DNA of 64,000 nt from Chryseobacterium balustinum (GCF_900168205.1 NZ_FUZE01000002.1:1-64000), one strand, 5' to 3'. Shown: positions 1 through 9,548, counted from the first letter of the stretch. Program-made: numbers and translations. The notes: generated from the letters alone by a model not told the origin.

Positions 1-2765
1 TCGATTTGTAAAAATCCTGGTGCATCTACCATTAGTTGACGCGCCTGATAGTCGTACATTCCGGTCTCTTGGAGTTCTTTGCCATTGTATTTATAGTTGT
101 AATAACCACCCAAATTACTCTTTAATCCTCCGATATGATTAAGACCGAATGGATAGTAATCATTTTTATCCGTGATTTCCAATGATCCATCGAGCTTTTT
201 TGCATAGCTTAATCTGGCAGTTCCTAAATGATCTTTATACTGGTAAATATAACGATTTTCTGCAAAGCTGTAAAAGCCCTCTGTTGTAGGTACAAAATTT
301 AATCTCCAGATTGGTGCTAAAGGAGGCTTGATACCACCACCCGGATCAAAGATGATGTCTCTCTTCTGATAGGCCTGCTCCTCAAAAGCAAACTCGGTAC
401 GACACCATAGACAAGGTGCTACCGTTTCTTCGTAACTGTAATGGAAGCCATCCAAATAATCAGTCATACTTGTAGTCGTAGACTGCCCTCTTCCTCCTCC
501 ACTAATATAAGATTTACGAAGCTTTACTCCATCTGCTCTATAAAGGTATTTAGTATAAATAGGAACCAAGAGTCCAACCATATTAATTTGGGAAATGGAA
601 AAATTATTAGGTAAATTGAGATAGTTGTAACTGATATTTTGGATGTCTTTATCAAGCATATTGGTCATATTGCCATTAAGATCATAACTGATCAGATTAT
701 TTCCGCCTTCATAACCTGTACTGTTCTGCTGGTTTTCTATTATCTGAGTCAGACGGTTTCCTTCATAGATATAATCCAGATTATCTACCATTGTTGCCGT
801 AGGTGAAAATACCTGAGGAGCATTTCTCTTCAGGCTGAGGATATTTCCGTTTAAATCATAGGTCAGATATTCATCAAAAAAAGTACTGTTTCCTGTCGTT
901 GGCTCATTATAAAAAGCGTTTTTTAGCCTGTTCAAATGATCATACTCATAGTTATAGCGCTTCAAAAGATCTTCGGAAGAGTTTTTCCAATCGATCTCTG
1001 CAATATTGCCATTGTATTTTCCTGGTGCCGCATTGGTATTGGCTGGGTTGTTATATTTGATTTTATATCCAAATAGATCGCCATTGCTTAAATCTGCAGG
1101 ATCATTGATATTGGTCATCCAACCTCGGATGTTGTAGACATAATCTACTTGCTGAAGTCCATTCCCTAAACTTGTTCCTCCAACCTTTTTGTTTTTCAAT
1201 TGAGAAAGCTCAGTATACTCATTCTGTGCAAGATATTCCACAGGATTGCTATCAACCTGATGCGTATGGGTTACTAATCTGTTTTGATGATCATACGTAA
1301 AGTTCTCGGTAATAACCTTTTCGGGATCACTATCCAGTCTTTTGTGTTTTGTAACAACCATTTTTGCCATTCCTGAAAAATCAAGCTCTGATTCCGTTTT
1401 CGTATAACCTCCCAAATGGTTGATAGAATGACTTCCGATCGGTCTTCCTTTCTGATCATACCAAGTGTAATTCTTTGTCCAGTTGTCGTCCTCAATGTTT
1501 TTTACATACGACGCTACAGGCAAACCTTTGGTACTTACATTTAAACTTGAATCATCTGTCAACAAAGGTAAATTAGTAACTGTAGGGATAAATGACGGCG
1601 TAAATGGAGGATAGGTGTCGTAATAATTAACGGATAATATCGTATCTATCTGATTATATAAATCGTTTGTATAATAAATCTGCATTCCGCTCATGGTAAA
1701 ACCTTGTGCGCTTTTGTTTTCAGTAATTACGAAATTATTGGTTATAGCTTGTAATCCTGCACGGGTTTGATTAGGAAGAGGCATAATTCCTGTATAGATT
1801 ACTCTACCAAACGTATCATATTTTGTGACAAGCCATTTCGAATTTGGTCTTAAATTAGCATCCTGTGTTGCAATCAGTCGATCTGCTTTGTCATATACCA
1901 TATACTCCCACCCCTTTCCCGGCAGCTTCTTCTCAACAAGACGGTTTCTACCGTCGTATTTGTATTGATAGCAAAGATTGTTTAATGTTACATCAGGAAA
2001 TGTACCCGTGGTTAAACTTTTAACCGCTTCTACTGCTAAAGGTGGAATGACATAAGCCAGCTGGTCATAATCATTGTAAACATAATAAGTATCGGCATTT
2101 TCTGTGGCACTAACTACCTTTCTTACCATTAAAACCTGGCCCTGACCATTCTTATATTCAATGGTCGTATTTCCGTCTTCATCCGTTACCATATTTTTGT
2201 ACAACTGGGCATTACCGTAAGAAGGTGTTAAATTAAGTTCCGATTCGAAAGTGGTATAGTTAAATGTGGCTGTAAACTTTCTCACCTCTCCGTCAACATT
2301 TGCATTGTAATTAAATGTGACAGGATGGGCTTGCCAGTCCGTGCCGGGCTGTACCTGAGATAAAACCCTGTCTAAAGGTGATGCCTCGAGATTGGAGTGA
2401 CCAAATGCAAAATTATCACCATAATAAGTCGTGGCTGAAGATTTTACTCCTGTTTGAATGCCGCCATTCAGGGTATTCATAGGGGCAGGAAGCCAGGAAT
2501 CGACTTGTCTTCCGAAACCGTCATATTCAATATGGCTCACCAAATCTTTTCCGGTAGGTGATGCTTTTATACTCACAACCTGTTTAGGTCTGCCTAAACC
2601 GTCAAAATATTGGACGGTTTCTGCTGCCTTAGAGGCAGTGGTTCCATTATAATCGAGATAGGTTTTTGAATAGACATAATTTTGATTAGTGCTCAGGTTG
2701 AGAGTTTGCGCATGGGAAAGCCCCACTACAAACAATGCACTTATCGGGATGATTATTTTTTTCAT
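1..2765 (-). CDS. RHS/YD-repeat protein with DUF6443-type N-terminus, partial (C-terminus outside window)
   Basis: The frame is open from an ATG at 2765 through 921 full codons to the window edge, so the C-terminal variable tail is missing. It starts with a signal peptide (MKKIIIPISALFVVGLSHAQ). The next part (about residues 30-60, with YFDGLGRPKQ) matches the DUF6443 start of many Bacteroidota RHS proteins. Dozens of YD repeats follow (YDGFGRQ, YDKADRLI, YDHQNRLV, YDLNGNI). The RHS core ends at YQYKDHLGTARLSYA and YNGKELQETGMYDY close to the edge. In this family the core forms a shell around a C-terminal toxin-like domain; which one is here cannot be seen. It is the third gene of an operon, 9 bp after the preceding RHS-like gene. 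The hallmark block after GMYDY reads QARQLMVDAPGF, which departs from the usual GAR-YDP-GRF pattern. Confidence 0.9.
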   Translation of the reverse strand, partial: MKKIIIPISALFVVGLSHAQTLNLSTNQNYVYSKTYLDYNGTTASKAAETVQYFDGLGRPKQVVSIKASPTGKDLVSHIEYDGFGRQVDSWLPAPMNTLNGGIQTGVKSSATTYYGDNFAFGHSNLEASPLDRVLSQVQPGTDWQAHPVTFNYNANVDGEVRKFTATFNYTTFESELNLTPSYGNAQLYKNMVTDEDGNTTIEYKNGQGQVLMVRKVVSATENADTYYVYNDYDQLAYVIPPLAVEAVKSLTTGTFPDVTLNNLCYQYKYDGRNRLVEKKLPGKGWEYMVYDKADRLIATQDANLRPNSKWLVTKYDTFGRVIYTGIMPLPNQTRAGLQAITNNFVITENKSAQGFTMSGMQIYYTNDLYNQIDTILSVNYYDTYPPFTPSFIPTVTNLPLLTDDSSLNVSTKGLPVASYVKNIEDDNWTKNYTWYDQKGRPIGSHSINHLGGYTKTESELDFSGMAKMVVTKHKRLDSDPEKVITENFTYDHQNRLVTHTHQVDSNPVEYLAQNEYTELSQLKNKKVGGTSLGNGLQQVDYVYNIRGWMTNINDPADLSNGDLFGYKIKYNNPANTNAAPGKYNGNIAEIDWKNSSEDLLKRYNYEYDHLNRLKNAFYNEPTTGNSTFFDEYLTYDLNGNILSLKRNAPQVFSPTATMVDNLDYIYEGNRLTQIIENQQNSTGYEGGNNLISYDLNGNMTNMLDKDIQNISYNYLNLPNNFSISQINMVGLLVPIYTKYLYRADGVKLRKSYISGGGRGQSTTTSMTDYLDGFHYSYEETVAPCLWCRTEFAFEEQAYQKRDIIFDPGGGIKPPLAPIWRLNFVPTTEGFYSFAENRYIYQYKDHLGTARLSYAKKLDGSLEITDKNDYYPFGLNHIGGLKSNLGGYYNYKYNGKELQETGMYDYQARQLMVDAPGFLQI

Positions 2766-2774
2766 GATTTGGTT

Positions 2775-5700
2775 TTAGTGTTTGTAGTTGTATTTGAATT
2801 CTTTTAACAGTTTACCTGTAGCATTATCCTGTCTGATTTCTTTCAGTCTATGGGCTGAATCATACAAATAAACTTCTTTTATTCCTATAGGTGAGGTGAT
2901 ACTCGTTACTCCAATTAATGAATCATGCGTATAGGTAGTGACTTGTGCATCAGATAACCATGTAGAATTTCTAACATTAGTTAGAGCAGATAATAATGGG
3001 GTTTCATCATTATTAGCACTAGCTGCTGCATCTAAATTTGACTCATTTATTGCTTGATCTAGTAGTAATTTTAGGTCAGATGGTGTGCCATATTTGACTC
3101 TCAAACCCGCTCCTTCTATTTTGATAATAGGTTGAGTTTGATTATATCCCCAAATTATTATCGTGGTAAAATCACCCTTATCCGTATATTGTGATAAATT
3201 CCCCTGGTTGTCGTATTTATCATAAGTAATTTCTAAAGATGGTAAATTAGATTGAACGTCATATGACTGTACAGACAACGGTAGCAGTAGATTTCCCGTT
3301 TGCGATGTTGGATAATTATTCTGATCAGGATAGATGGTTTCTAATCTAGAAGTCATTTTGCCTACTAAATCTGTAGAATCCTTTCTTTTTAGATTCATAA
3401 TTTCTAACGGAACACTTATCATATTAGCATTAAGCAACTTCTGGTTACCTTTCTCAAAAGCATAAGCATAGGTGGTTTCCTGAACAGAATAATCAGAAAG
3501 AGTTGTTATTTGTTTAGTAAGTTGCTTTTGAGGATTTAAATAATAATTTTTAATATTACTAATAATCTTATTATTTGGGTTATTAGAATTTGGAAAATCT
3601 GTAATTGTTGTTTCAGATAACAAAGCTTCATTTATGATAGTTGGGTAGGATGTAATATATTTATTTTTAAGATCATAAGGATCTCCATTGGCAGAAGGGT
3701 AAACGTCAGCTCCTAAAATATTATAGACTTTTCTATCTTCGGTAAAATTGTATTTATTTTCAATAATCTTATTATAAACGATATTATTATTTTGAATTTT
3801 AAATAATTTTTTGCTGATTAATTTTCCGTCAACATTGGGAAAAGAAAATAATCGATAGAATTTTTTTTCTACAGATAGAGTTAATAAAGATAAAACGCTC
3901 TCGTTTCCAAGAATATATTGATCACTAAAGCCTAGCTCACCAAACTCAGGTGAAAATAATTTGAAATCTTCATTTCTCGGTTTTACATAATAGTTTTTTT
4001 CTTCCCCTCCCTTTTCAAATTGATCTCCACCAAAACTTACAGTAATATCTGAATACATAGGATCAGTTAGATTGAAATAGTTTAGTTCATTCGAGTTTTT
4101 CGATGGATAAGAATATCCTAATGAACTTAAATTAGGAGTTGATTTAGTGTTTTCAACAACAATAGAAGATCCTGAGTAATTATCTGTAGGATGTTCATCA
4201 CATCCAGACGATGTTTGGGGATTAGGTAATCTTGTCTGCAAAAGAAAATGAGTCTTAAAATTGGGAGTAAGAATAACATTATTCTTTTTTATATTGGGTA
4301 TATTTACAAAATCAGTATAATATATTCTTTTAATGTTTACCGTGTCATTTTCTGTAATATCGTATTGTTTTTTTAATCGTATACCGGGTCCGTTCTGTAT
4401 ATCCAATTTCTTATATTTTATTATTGCATATCCTTCGCAATTACTACACATATTATCTAGAATCTTTAACAAAAATTTATATTTTTTAGTACGGTTTAAC
4501 ATAAAAGTAGCCTCTAGTCTATTATAAAAATTTGGAGTTATTCTACTTACTCCTAATCTTGTAGAATAAACAATATTATCGAAGCTGTCAAGTATTTGAA
4601 ATTCAGACCATGCTTTTTGGGGTGGGGTGTAAGAAACATCATGAGATTTGAGACCAATTGAAATTTGAGCATTTCCATCGAAAAATTCATATGGCAATAA
4701 TTCTTTAGTATTAGTACCAACATAGCTTATAGGCTCATCCAGCCGATGATTACCAACTCCCAAATCAAGCGTACCATCATCTTTAGGAGCCTCATTAATA
4801 GGTTCATATTCAAATACAGTTTTTCCTTTTGTGGGATAAGTTATAGATTTAAGAGTTCCATACTTTGCGAGTTCAAATATCGTTCTTCGATCTGCAAAAA
4901 TATTCAACGCAGGTTTATTGGTTCCGTCAAATAAATTTGTATTGGGAATTATTGTATTTATATTATTACTTTTTCCGTTATAATACCCAAGATAATCAAT
5001 AGCTACAGATGATCTGTTAGGAATTTCTAAGGGATTATCATATTCCATAGTATATTCCTGTGTTGAATTTAAATTATTGTTTTCATAAAATTTAATATTT
5101 GTCAGAAAGTATCTTTCCAAATTATTATTATTACCAAGTTTATCTAAATAATTAAACGTATACCTTTTCCTTAATAGATTATTACTGGTATAGACGTTAA
5201 TACTGTTAAGTTTATCATATAAAACATGATCATTAGAATATTCAAAAGAAATAATTTTATCATCGGAAAAGATTCTGCTAATTCTTTTAGGGTCTGAAAT
5301 TTTTAGAGCCCTGTTATTCTGTTGAATTCCAATAAGGGGGAGCGGACGTCCACCACAAGCTGGTTCTGAAATTAGCATAATATCTGAATTATAATTTTGT
5401 TGGATATTGGTTACTATTCCTTCTAAAATTCCTGTTTCATACTCGAAATTGATGGTCTTATTACTACTGCTGCTGGTTATTTGTTTCAAATAAAAACTTG
5501 TTACACCCGCTGTTGAAGGTTGATCTCTACTCATTGTTTTTTCAGTAAATCCAGTACCTCCAAAATGATAAACAATCCCATCGTTTGAAGTAATTTTAAA
5601 CTCATAATTCTGTCTAAATGATCCAATGACTTCCACTTTACAATTATTGTCTTTAGTCAATATTACAGGTTGAAAATTTCCATCTAAATAAAAACTTCCG

Positions 5701-6167
5701 GAATAATTACCTATGGTAAAGTTGAAAACATCTACTTCGTGATCATTATTTTGTAATACATAGGCTCCCCAAGTCTGAGGATTGGATAGAGTTATATATG
5801 GAAGCAGATTAAATAAATTGTGTAGTACTTTTTCATCTGCAATATCATTAATAGTTCTTGTAATTATTCCTCCGGTATTTAAAACCCAATTTATGCCTGT
5901 ACTGTTGGGTATATCGTTTACTTTCACCCCTGCTTTAGTATATTTTAATTCTAAATCGAGAGGAATATTACCATTTTGAAGTGAAAACAAAGGTATTGAG
6001 ACATTAGGCTCTCCTCTAAAATCGTTGATTTCTGTATTTCCAAATGTTGATTTGTAAAACGATTCTGGTGATGGTGGGATTATATCATATGGCTTATCAG
6101 TATTAATTGACTGTCCAAAACAAACTAAATATATAAAGCTTGTTATAAAGATTAATATTTTTTTCAT
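2775..6167 (-). CDS. Secreted RHS-like protein, 1130 aa
   Basis: Signal peptide of about 18 residues ending CFGQ. Residues 35-110 (GEPNVSIPLFSLQNG, then GINWVLNTGG and ITRTI) resemble the start of SpvB/TcdB-like and RHS-associated proteins, a beta-rich segment that precedes the YD shell. The middle is long and poorly conserved, with few YD repeats. The last 90 residues return to RHS form (YDKYDNQGNLSQY, YDSAHRLKEIRQD). There is no T9SS sorting domain and no toxin motif, and the protein stops just after a YD repeat. It lies 6 bp after the T9SS-sorted gene and 9 bp before the DUF6443 RHS gene, so the three are surely cotranscribed. A role as companion or scaffold of the following RHS protein is inference; no function is established from sequence. 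Confidence 0.85.
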   Translation of the reverse strand: MKKILIFITSFIYLVCFGQSINTDKPYDIIPPSPESFYKSTFGNTEINDFRGEPNVSIPLFSLQNGNIPLDLELKYTKAGVKVNDIPNSTGINWVLNTGGIITRTINDIADEKVLHNLFNLLPYITLSNPQTWGAYVLQNNDHEVDVFNFTIGNYSGSFYLDGNFQPVILTKDNNCKVEVIGSFRQNYEFKITSNDGIVYHFGGTGFTEKTMSRDQPSTAGVTSFYLKQITSSSSNKTINFEYETGILEGIVTNIQQNYNSDIMLISEPACGGRPLPLIGIQQNNRALKISDPKRISRIFSDDKIISFEYSNDHVLYDKLNSINVYTSNNLLRKRYTFNYLDKLGNNNNLERYFLTNIKFYENNNLNSTQEYTMEYDNPLEIPNRSSVAIDYLGYYNGKSNNINTIIPNTNLFDGTNKPALNIFADRRTIFELAKYGTLKSITYPTKGKTVFEYEPINEAPKDDGTLDLGVGNHRLDEPISYVGTNTKELLPYEFFDGNAQISIGLKSHDVSYTPPQKAWSEFQILDSFDNIVYSTRLGVSRITPNFYNRLEATFMLNRTKKYKFLLKILDNMCSNCEGYAIIKYKKLDIQNGPGIRLKKQYDITENDTVNIKRIYYTDFVNIPNIKKNNVILTPNFKTHFLLQTRLPNPQTSSGCDEHPTDNYSGSSIVVENTKSTPNLSSLGYSYPSKNSNELNYFNLTDPMYSDITVSFGGDQFEKGGEEKNYYVKPRNEDFKLFSPEFGELGFSDQYILGNESVLSLLTLSVEKKFYRLFSFPNVDGKLISKKLFKIQNNNIVYNKIIENKYNFTEDRKVYNILGADVYPSANGDPYDLKNKYITSYPTIINEALLSETTITDFPNSNNPNNKIISNIKNYYLNPQKQLTKQITTLSDYSVQETTYAYAFEKGNQKLLNANMISVPLEIMNLKRKDSTDLVGKMTSRLETIYPDQNNYPTSQTGNLLLPLSVQSYDVQSNLPSLEITYDKYDNQGNLSQYTDKGDFTTIIIWGYNQTQPIIKIEGAGLRVKYGTPSDLKLLLDQAINESNLDAAASANNDETPLLSALTNVRNSTWLSDAQVTTYTHDSLIGVTSITSPIGIKEVYLYDSAHRLKEIRQDNATGKLLKEFKYNYKH

Positions 6168-6173
6168 CTGTTT

Positions 6174-7805
6174 TTATTTCTTAATCAGTTTAGCATTCGC
6201 AGCTTTATCAGTATCTGTTTTCACAACGATCAAATATGCTCCCTGAATCAGATTCTGCGTATTGATCTTGGTTACCTTGTTTTTGGTTTTCAAACTCTGA
6301 AGCTGTCTTCCACCCATATCATATAGTGTAACATCTGCTTCTTTAAAATCAAATCCGATTTCAACATAAGCATAATCTGAAACTGGGTTAGGATAGATCT
6401 TAATATTCTGTTTTTCTATCAATTGGTCGATCTGGCTGTCACCAAGTTTCACGATCTTCCAGTTCTCTTTACCTAATTCTTCGGCGCTTGTTCCTGCCAA
6501 AACAATCGAACCATCTTTATTCATTTTCAGATCAGAAAGCCTTTCCTCTTTCTTTCTCGATTCCCCTTTTACGTGTTTTCGCCATTGTTCATTGCCATTA
6601 TTGTCGATATACAGCATCCAAAATGTTTCATCATCAGCTTCAATTCTTCCTTCGGCTTGCGTATATCCTCCCAATAAAATTCCTTTAGAATTCTTTCCGT
6701 CTCTTGTGTTGATTACATTCATTCCCATCAGAATATCACGGTTTTTAAAGTTGTACGATCTCTGCCATTGCTCTTCACCTCTTGTATTTAAAGAGATGAG
6801 CCAGATATCTGTTCCTTCTTCAATTCCAACGGTTTTGTTTCCTGATCTTTCCGACCTTGATTCTCCACCAATAATATATCCTGAAGACGTAAAGGCCATA
6901 GTTCTCAAATGATCATCACCTGTACCTCCAAAATTCTTTTCCCATTCTACTTTATTGTCTTTGCTGAGCTTGATCACCCAATAGTCACCTTCACCGAAGT
7001 TTTCTGTAGACTTTGGATGAGTAATAGGTAATGAGTAATTAGTAATATCTGAAGAATTCCCTTTTGCAGTCGAATTGACATTACCCATTACCGATTGCTT
7101 ATTACCCATATGAAATTCAGAACTCCTTGAATAGATTCCCAACAATGCTCCTCCATCTGGAGTAGGAATCATTTTTTCAACTTCATCCAGACCTCTTCCG
7201 CCTAATACTAATTCTGAAAGTACTTTTCCGTTTTTATCAAGTCTTGTTACGGTCACATCTTTTGAGCCGAATCCGTTGGCGTCATTCTGAACATTCCCGG
7301 CAACCATAAAACCAAAATCTGCGGTCTGAATCACCGATCTTGCTTCTTCATCCTGAGATGTTCCTAAGGTTTTTTGCCACAATTCATCTCCGAATTCGTT
7401 GATTCTGATCAGCCACATATCAGATCCTCCCTTAGAATCATCTTTTTTATCTAAACCTTTTCCGGAATAAGAAGTTCCCGCCAACAGAAAACCTCCTTCC
7501 TGAGTAGCAACCGCTGCTGATAGAAAATCATGGTTCTGTCCCGAAAAATATTTTTCCCAGACTTCTTCACCCTGTTGATTCAATTTAACGAGATGAAAAT
7601 CGTAACCGTTATTCTGTTTGTTTTCGGAAGTGATTTTTTTTGATTGAATCGAACTTCCGGTAATAAGATATTGCTGATCGATTGTGGTGGTGACTTGTGA
7701 GAGAAAATCCTGAGTAGAAGATTTAATGTCTTTCTGCCATATCACCTCCTGAGCATATACAATTGCAGTACTTAGCAATAATGCACTTATGTAGAGTTTT
7801 TTCAT
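6174..7805 (-). CDS. T9SS type A sorting domain protein with repeated beta-propeller-like motifs
   Basis: 543 aa with a signal peptide (MKKLYISALLLSTAIVYAQ). The body repeats a unit of about 45-60 residues of the form W-K-GG-D-(A/S)-DGG-(L/F)-GG (for example EEARSVIQTADFGFMVAG, TPDGGALLG, SSGYIIGGES), as in propeller-like proteins. The last 75 residues (IYPNPVSDYAYVEIGF, then LYDMGGRQL and LIQGAYLIVVKT) are a classic type A C-terminal domain, so the protein should cross the outer membrane through T9SS. It is first in the operon with two RHS genes. A segment around residues 232-262 (MGNKQSVMGNVNSTAKGN, then NYSLPITH) breaks the repeat pattern and is encoded by an odd repetitive stretch at 7021-7111. 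The function of the body is unknown. Confidence 0.88.
   Translation of the reverse strand: MKKLYISALLLSTAIVYAQEVIWQKDIKSSTQDFLSQVTTTIDQQYLITGSSIQSKKITSENKQNNGYDFHLVKLNQQGEEVWEKYFSGQNHDFLSAAVATQEGGFLLAGTSYSGKGLDKKDDSKGGSDMWLIRINEFGDELWQKTLGTSQDEEARSVIQTADFGFMVAGNVQNDANGFGSKDVTVTRLDKNGKVLSELVLGGRGLDEVEKMIPTPDGGALLGIYSRSSEFHMGNKQSVMGNVNSTAKGNSSDITNYSLPITHPKSTENFGEGDYWVIKLSKDNKVEWEKNFGGTGDDHLRTMAFTSSGYIIGGESRSERSGNKTVGIEEGTDIWLISLNTRGEEQWQRSYNFKNRDILMGMNVINTRDGKNSKGILLGGYTQAEGRIEADDETFWMLYIDNNGNEQWRKHVKGESRKKEERLSDLKMNKDGSIVLAGTSAEELGKENWKIVKLGDSQIDQLIEKQNIKIYPNPVSDYAYVEIGFDFKEADVTLYDMGGRQLQSLKTKNKVTKINTQNLIQGAYLIVVKTDTDKAANAKLIKK
7021..7111. repeat. Short-unit repeat patch inside the T9SS gene
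   Basis: The DNA holds GGTAATGAGTAATTAGTAAT on one side and CATTACCCATTACCG plus GCTTATTACCCAT on the other. These are seven-base-like units in inverted orientation, kept in frame inside the coding sequence. It looks like an inserted simple repeat translated as a loop. Confidence 0.5.
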
Positions 7806-7833
7806 GATTTGGTTATTAATTTAACAATGCGCG

Positions 7834-7851
7834 AATTTAACTTTTTTTAAC
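7834..7851 (-). promoter_or_regulatory. Promoter-proximal motif shared by both RHS operons
   Basis: Reading the minus strand, GTTAAAAAAAGTTAAATT lies about 30 bp upstream of the operon 1 start. The same 18-mer with one change (GTTAAGAAAAGTTAAATT) lies upstream of operon 2 at 18360-18377. TAAATTcG/TAAATTtA at its end resembles the flavobacterial -7 box. The paired GTTAA units could be a binding site. Confidence 0.5.
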
Positions 7852-8027
7852 GTAATAAGTCAACTGTTTGATGAAAATTAATATAAATATTATCATTGTA
7901 ATGTGACAAAATTAAGTAAGCATTGCGACAAAACTTGACGTGTTATTATTTGACAGAAAAGAGAAGATAATCTTTTAGAGATTATTTTAGAAGTTTATCT
8001 CAAAGGGAAAGAAGTTCTAATAATATC

Positions 8028-8661
8028 TTATATTTCTTTAAATCTTTCATTTTGTTTATTAAATTCTTCTATTGTTAGATAATTAAGTGTGCTGTGACAT
8101 CTTTTTTTGTTGTAACAGACTTCGATATACTCGAAAATTTCCAGCTCCATTTTTCTTTTGTAATTAGCTTGTTGCCATAAATGAGTTCAGTTTTCAATGA
8201 TTTAAAAAAGCTCTCCGCCACTGCATTATCCCAACAATTTGCTCTACGGCTCATACTTCTTGCAGCGCCATAAAATTCAACGGTGTTCGCAAATTTCTTA
8301 CTTGCATATTGTACACCCCGGTCAGAATGGAAAATTAATCTATCAACTATTTTCCTGTTTTTGACAGCCATTTTCCAAGCCGTAAGGGTTGTTTCTTCGG
8401 TACTCATTCCTTTGCTCAAACTCCATCCGATTATTTTCCGGTCGTATAAATCAATAATTGTTGTCAAATACAAAGACCCTTCTTTGCCGTGAATATAAGT
8501 GATGTCAGAAACCAATTTTTTAAGGACTTATCTGCTATAAAGTTCCTGTTCAACACATTTTCTACTACCAAATAATTGTGTTTAGAGTTCGTAGTAACTT
8601 TAAATTTCTTGCTTAATTTACTTCTCAAGCCAAGCTTCCACCAAATGTTTCGATATATCAT
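8028..8661 (-). pseudogene. Broken IS3-family transposase (OrfB)
   Basis: Three reading-frame pieces join into one integrase-core transposase. The first piece (8661 to about 8515) reads SKKFKVTTNSKHNY and VENVLNRNFIADK. The second (8515 to about 8180) carries the rve core with DDE residues in VSDITYI, FHSDRGVQYAS and NAVAESFF. The third gives QQANYKRKMELEIFEYIEV and RCHSTLNYLTIEEFNKQ and stops at 8028. One frameshift near 8512 (a lost G in TGGGTT, inferred from family wording) and another near 8150-8180 separate them. The helix-turn-helix start and OrfA are missing; homology begins abruptly at about 8640, next to a short motif that recurs at 8929 and 18534. This is a dead relic. Confidence 0.85.
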
Positions 8662-8665
8662 CGGT
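8643..8665. repeat. Short dispersed motif, copy 1 of 3
   Basis: AAATG-TTCGAT followed by an ATCGGT core. It is close to the copies at 8929-8951 and 18534-18556, and here it sits exactly at the truncation point of the IS3 relic. Similarity to the 8929 copy continues for about 11 more bases (CATGAGTACAA versus TATGGGTACAA). Confidence 0.5.
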
Positions 8666-8928
8666 CATGAGTACAAGACAAGCACAGCCAACTAAATAAC
8701 TACTATTCCACTGCTGATTGTTGTTAATTTAAAAAATTAAATTGCAATAGACACAATCTAAAGACATTATTTGATAAGAATGAATTTTGAAATTCTTTTT
8801 TAATCCGGCTCAATTGAACCAAGTCATCGATAAAAGTGTTTAAAGATACGCTCGTCTTGGTTACAAGATAGGATCATAAAATTTCTGAAATTTGAGAAAT
8901 TTGAGAAATTCTTTCCAAATCTTCGATT
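8666..8928. other. Gene-free stretch between transposase relics
   Basis: No intact ORF is seen. On the minus strand a short open stretch encodes TKTSVSLNTFIDDLVQLSR, which I do not recognise. There is a 9-bp tandem repeat (GAAATTTGA twice) around 8886-8905. It looks like degraded mobile-element debris. Confidence 0.4.
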
Positions 8929-8951
8929 AAATGTTTCGATATTCCTTCGGT
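8929..8951. repeat. Short dispersed motif, copy 2 of 3
   Basis: AAATG-TTCGAT-CCTTCGGT, followed about 10 bp later by a CTCTGAAA...TTCAGAG hairpin. This arrangement is repeated at 18534-18610, on the other side of the large RHS operon. Function unknown. Confidence 0.5.
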
Positions 8952-8961
8952 TATGGGTACA

Positions 8962-8993
8962 AAAAGCCTCTGAAATATTTTTCAGAGGCTTTT
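8962..8993 (-). terminator. Rho-independent terminator-like hairpin
   Basis: AAAAGCCTCTGAA pairs perfectly with TTCAGAGGCTTTT around a short loop; T-runs flank it. It lies just beyond the ISL3 relic on the minus strand. Confidence 0.7.
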
Positions 8994-9053
8994 GCTTTTA
9001 TCGGCTATTTTGAGCTCAGTCTGGAATCAAGGCTCAGTCTCAAAAGTTGGGGA

Positions 9054-9447
9054 CTAAGCAAAAAGTTTAGCTAATCTGAATAGAAAGAAAGATTTATCTC
9101 GTACTCCTCCAAGTTGTAATCTGAAGTTTTTTATTTTCGCATTGAAAGATTCTGCTGAAGCGTTTGTGCTTGGTGCGTTAAAGTAATTGAGAATATCATT
9201 CATAGTCTAATATGATTGTTCTCGTTAAGGTATTGAATGATTTAAATCCTGATTCTTCCACTTCTTTAAACCAGTGTACCAGCTTTAACATTGCAACTGA
9301 TTTTTCAATGTTTTGATTATAAGTTTTCCTAAGTCCACCTGATAAATTGTACGCTTTTTCTAAATCAGGAGACTCCGAAAACAAGATTTTTGCCCTCTTT
9401 TTTTGTGATGAAGTCCATTTTTCGGGAATTGGATATTTTCTGGGGAG
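9054..9447 (-). pseudogene. Broken ISL3-family transposase, C-terminal fragment
   Basis: The minus strand encodes PIPEKWTSSQKKRAKILF and ESPDLEKAYNLSGGLR (9384-9196). After a one-base frame change near 9205 it encodes MNDILNYFNAPSTNASAESF, AKIKNFRLQLGGVRDKS and LFRLAKLFA, stopping at 9054. The block STNASAESFNAKIK is the conserved end of the ISL3/IS204 DDE transposase. Only the last third or so remains; the N-terminal and first catalytic parts are gone. The sequence after the stop (TCCCCAACTTTTGAGACTGAG on the minus strand at about 9032-9052) looks like the element's terminal region. It sits just downstream of the RHS toxin-immunity pair. Confidence 0.8.
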
Positions 9448-9524
9448 GGATTTTTATGTTGAAATCTGTTTTTTGTTATTGTAGATTCTTTACGATTATA
9501 TTTTATGGATGTTTATTAAAGACA

Positions 9525-9548
9525 AAATCCTCACATTTGTGAGGATTT
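9525..9548 (-). terminator. Terminator of the large RHS operon
   Basis: AAATCCTCACA and TGTGAGGATTT form an 11-bp perfect stem about 70 bp after the stop of the last gene of the operon (9615), followed on the minus strand by a T-rich tract. Confidence 0.7.

Noticed and set aside
6488..6912. Plus-strand ORFs of 66 and 106 aa across the T9SS-sorted gene
   Set aside because: They mirror the repeat units of the minus-strand gene and have no independent support.
7021..7111. CRISPR-like array
   Set aside because: Units are too short and irregular, have no unique spacers, and lie inside a coding frame; no cas genes are present.
7805..8028. Possible small RNA or riboswitch upstream of the RHS operon
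   Set aside because: AT-rich with no stable conserved fold that I could recognise.
8641..8661. Intact IS3 OrfB start at 8661
   Set aside because: The frame begins inside the repeated motif and lacks the N-terminal region of the family; the gene is broken at two further points.
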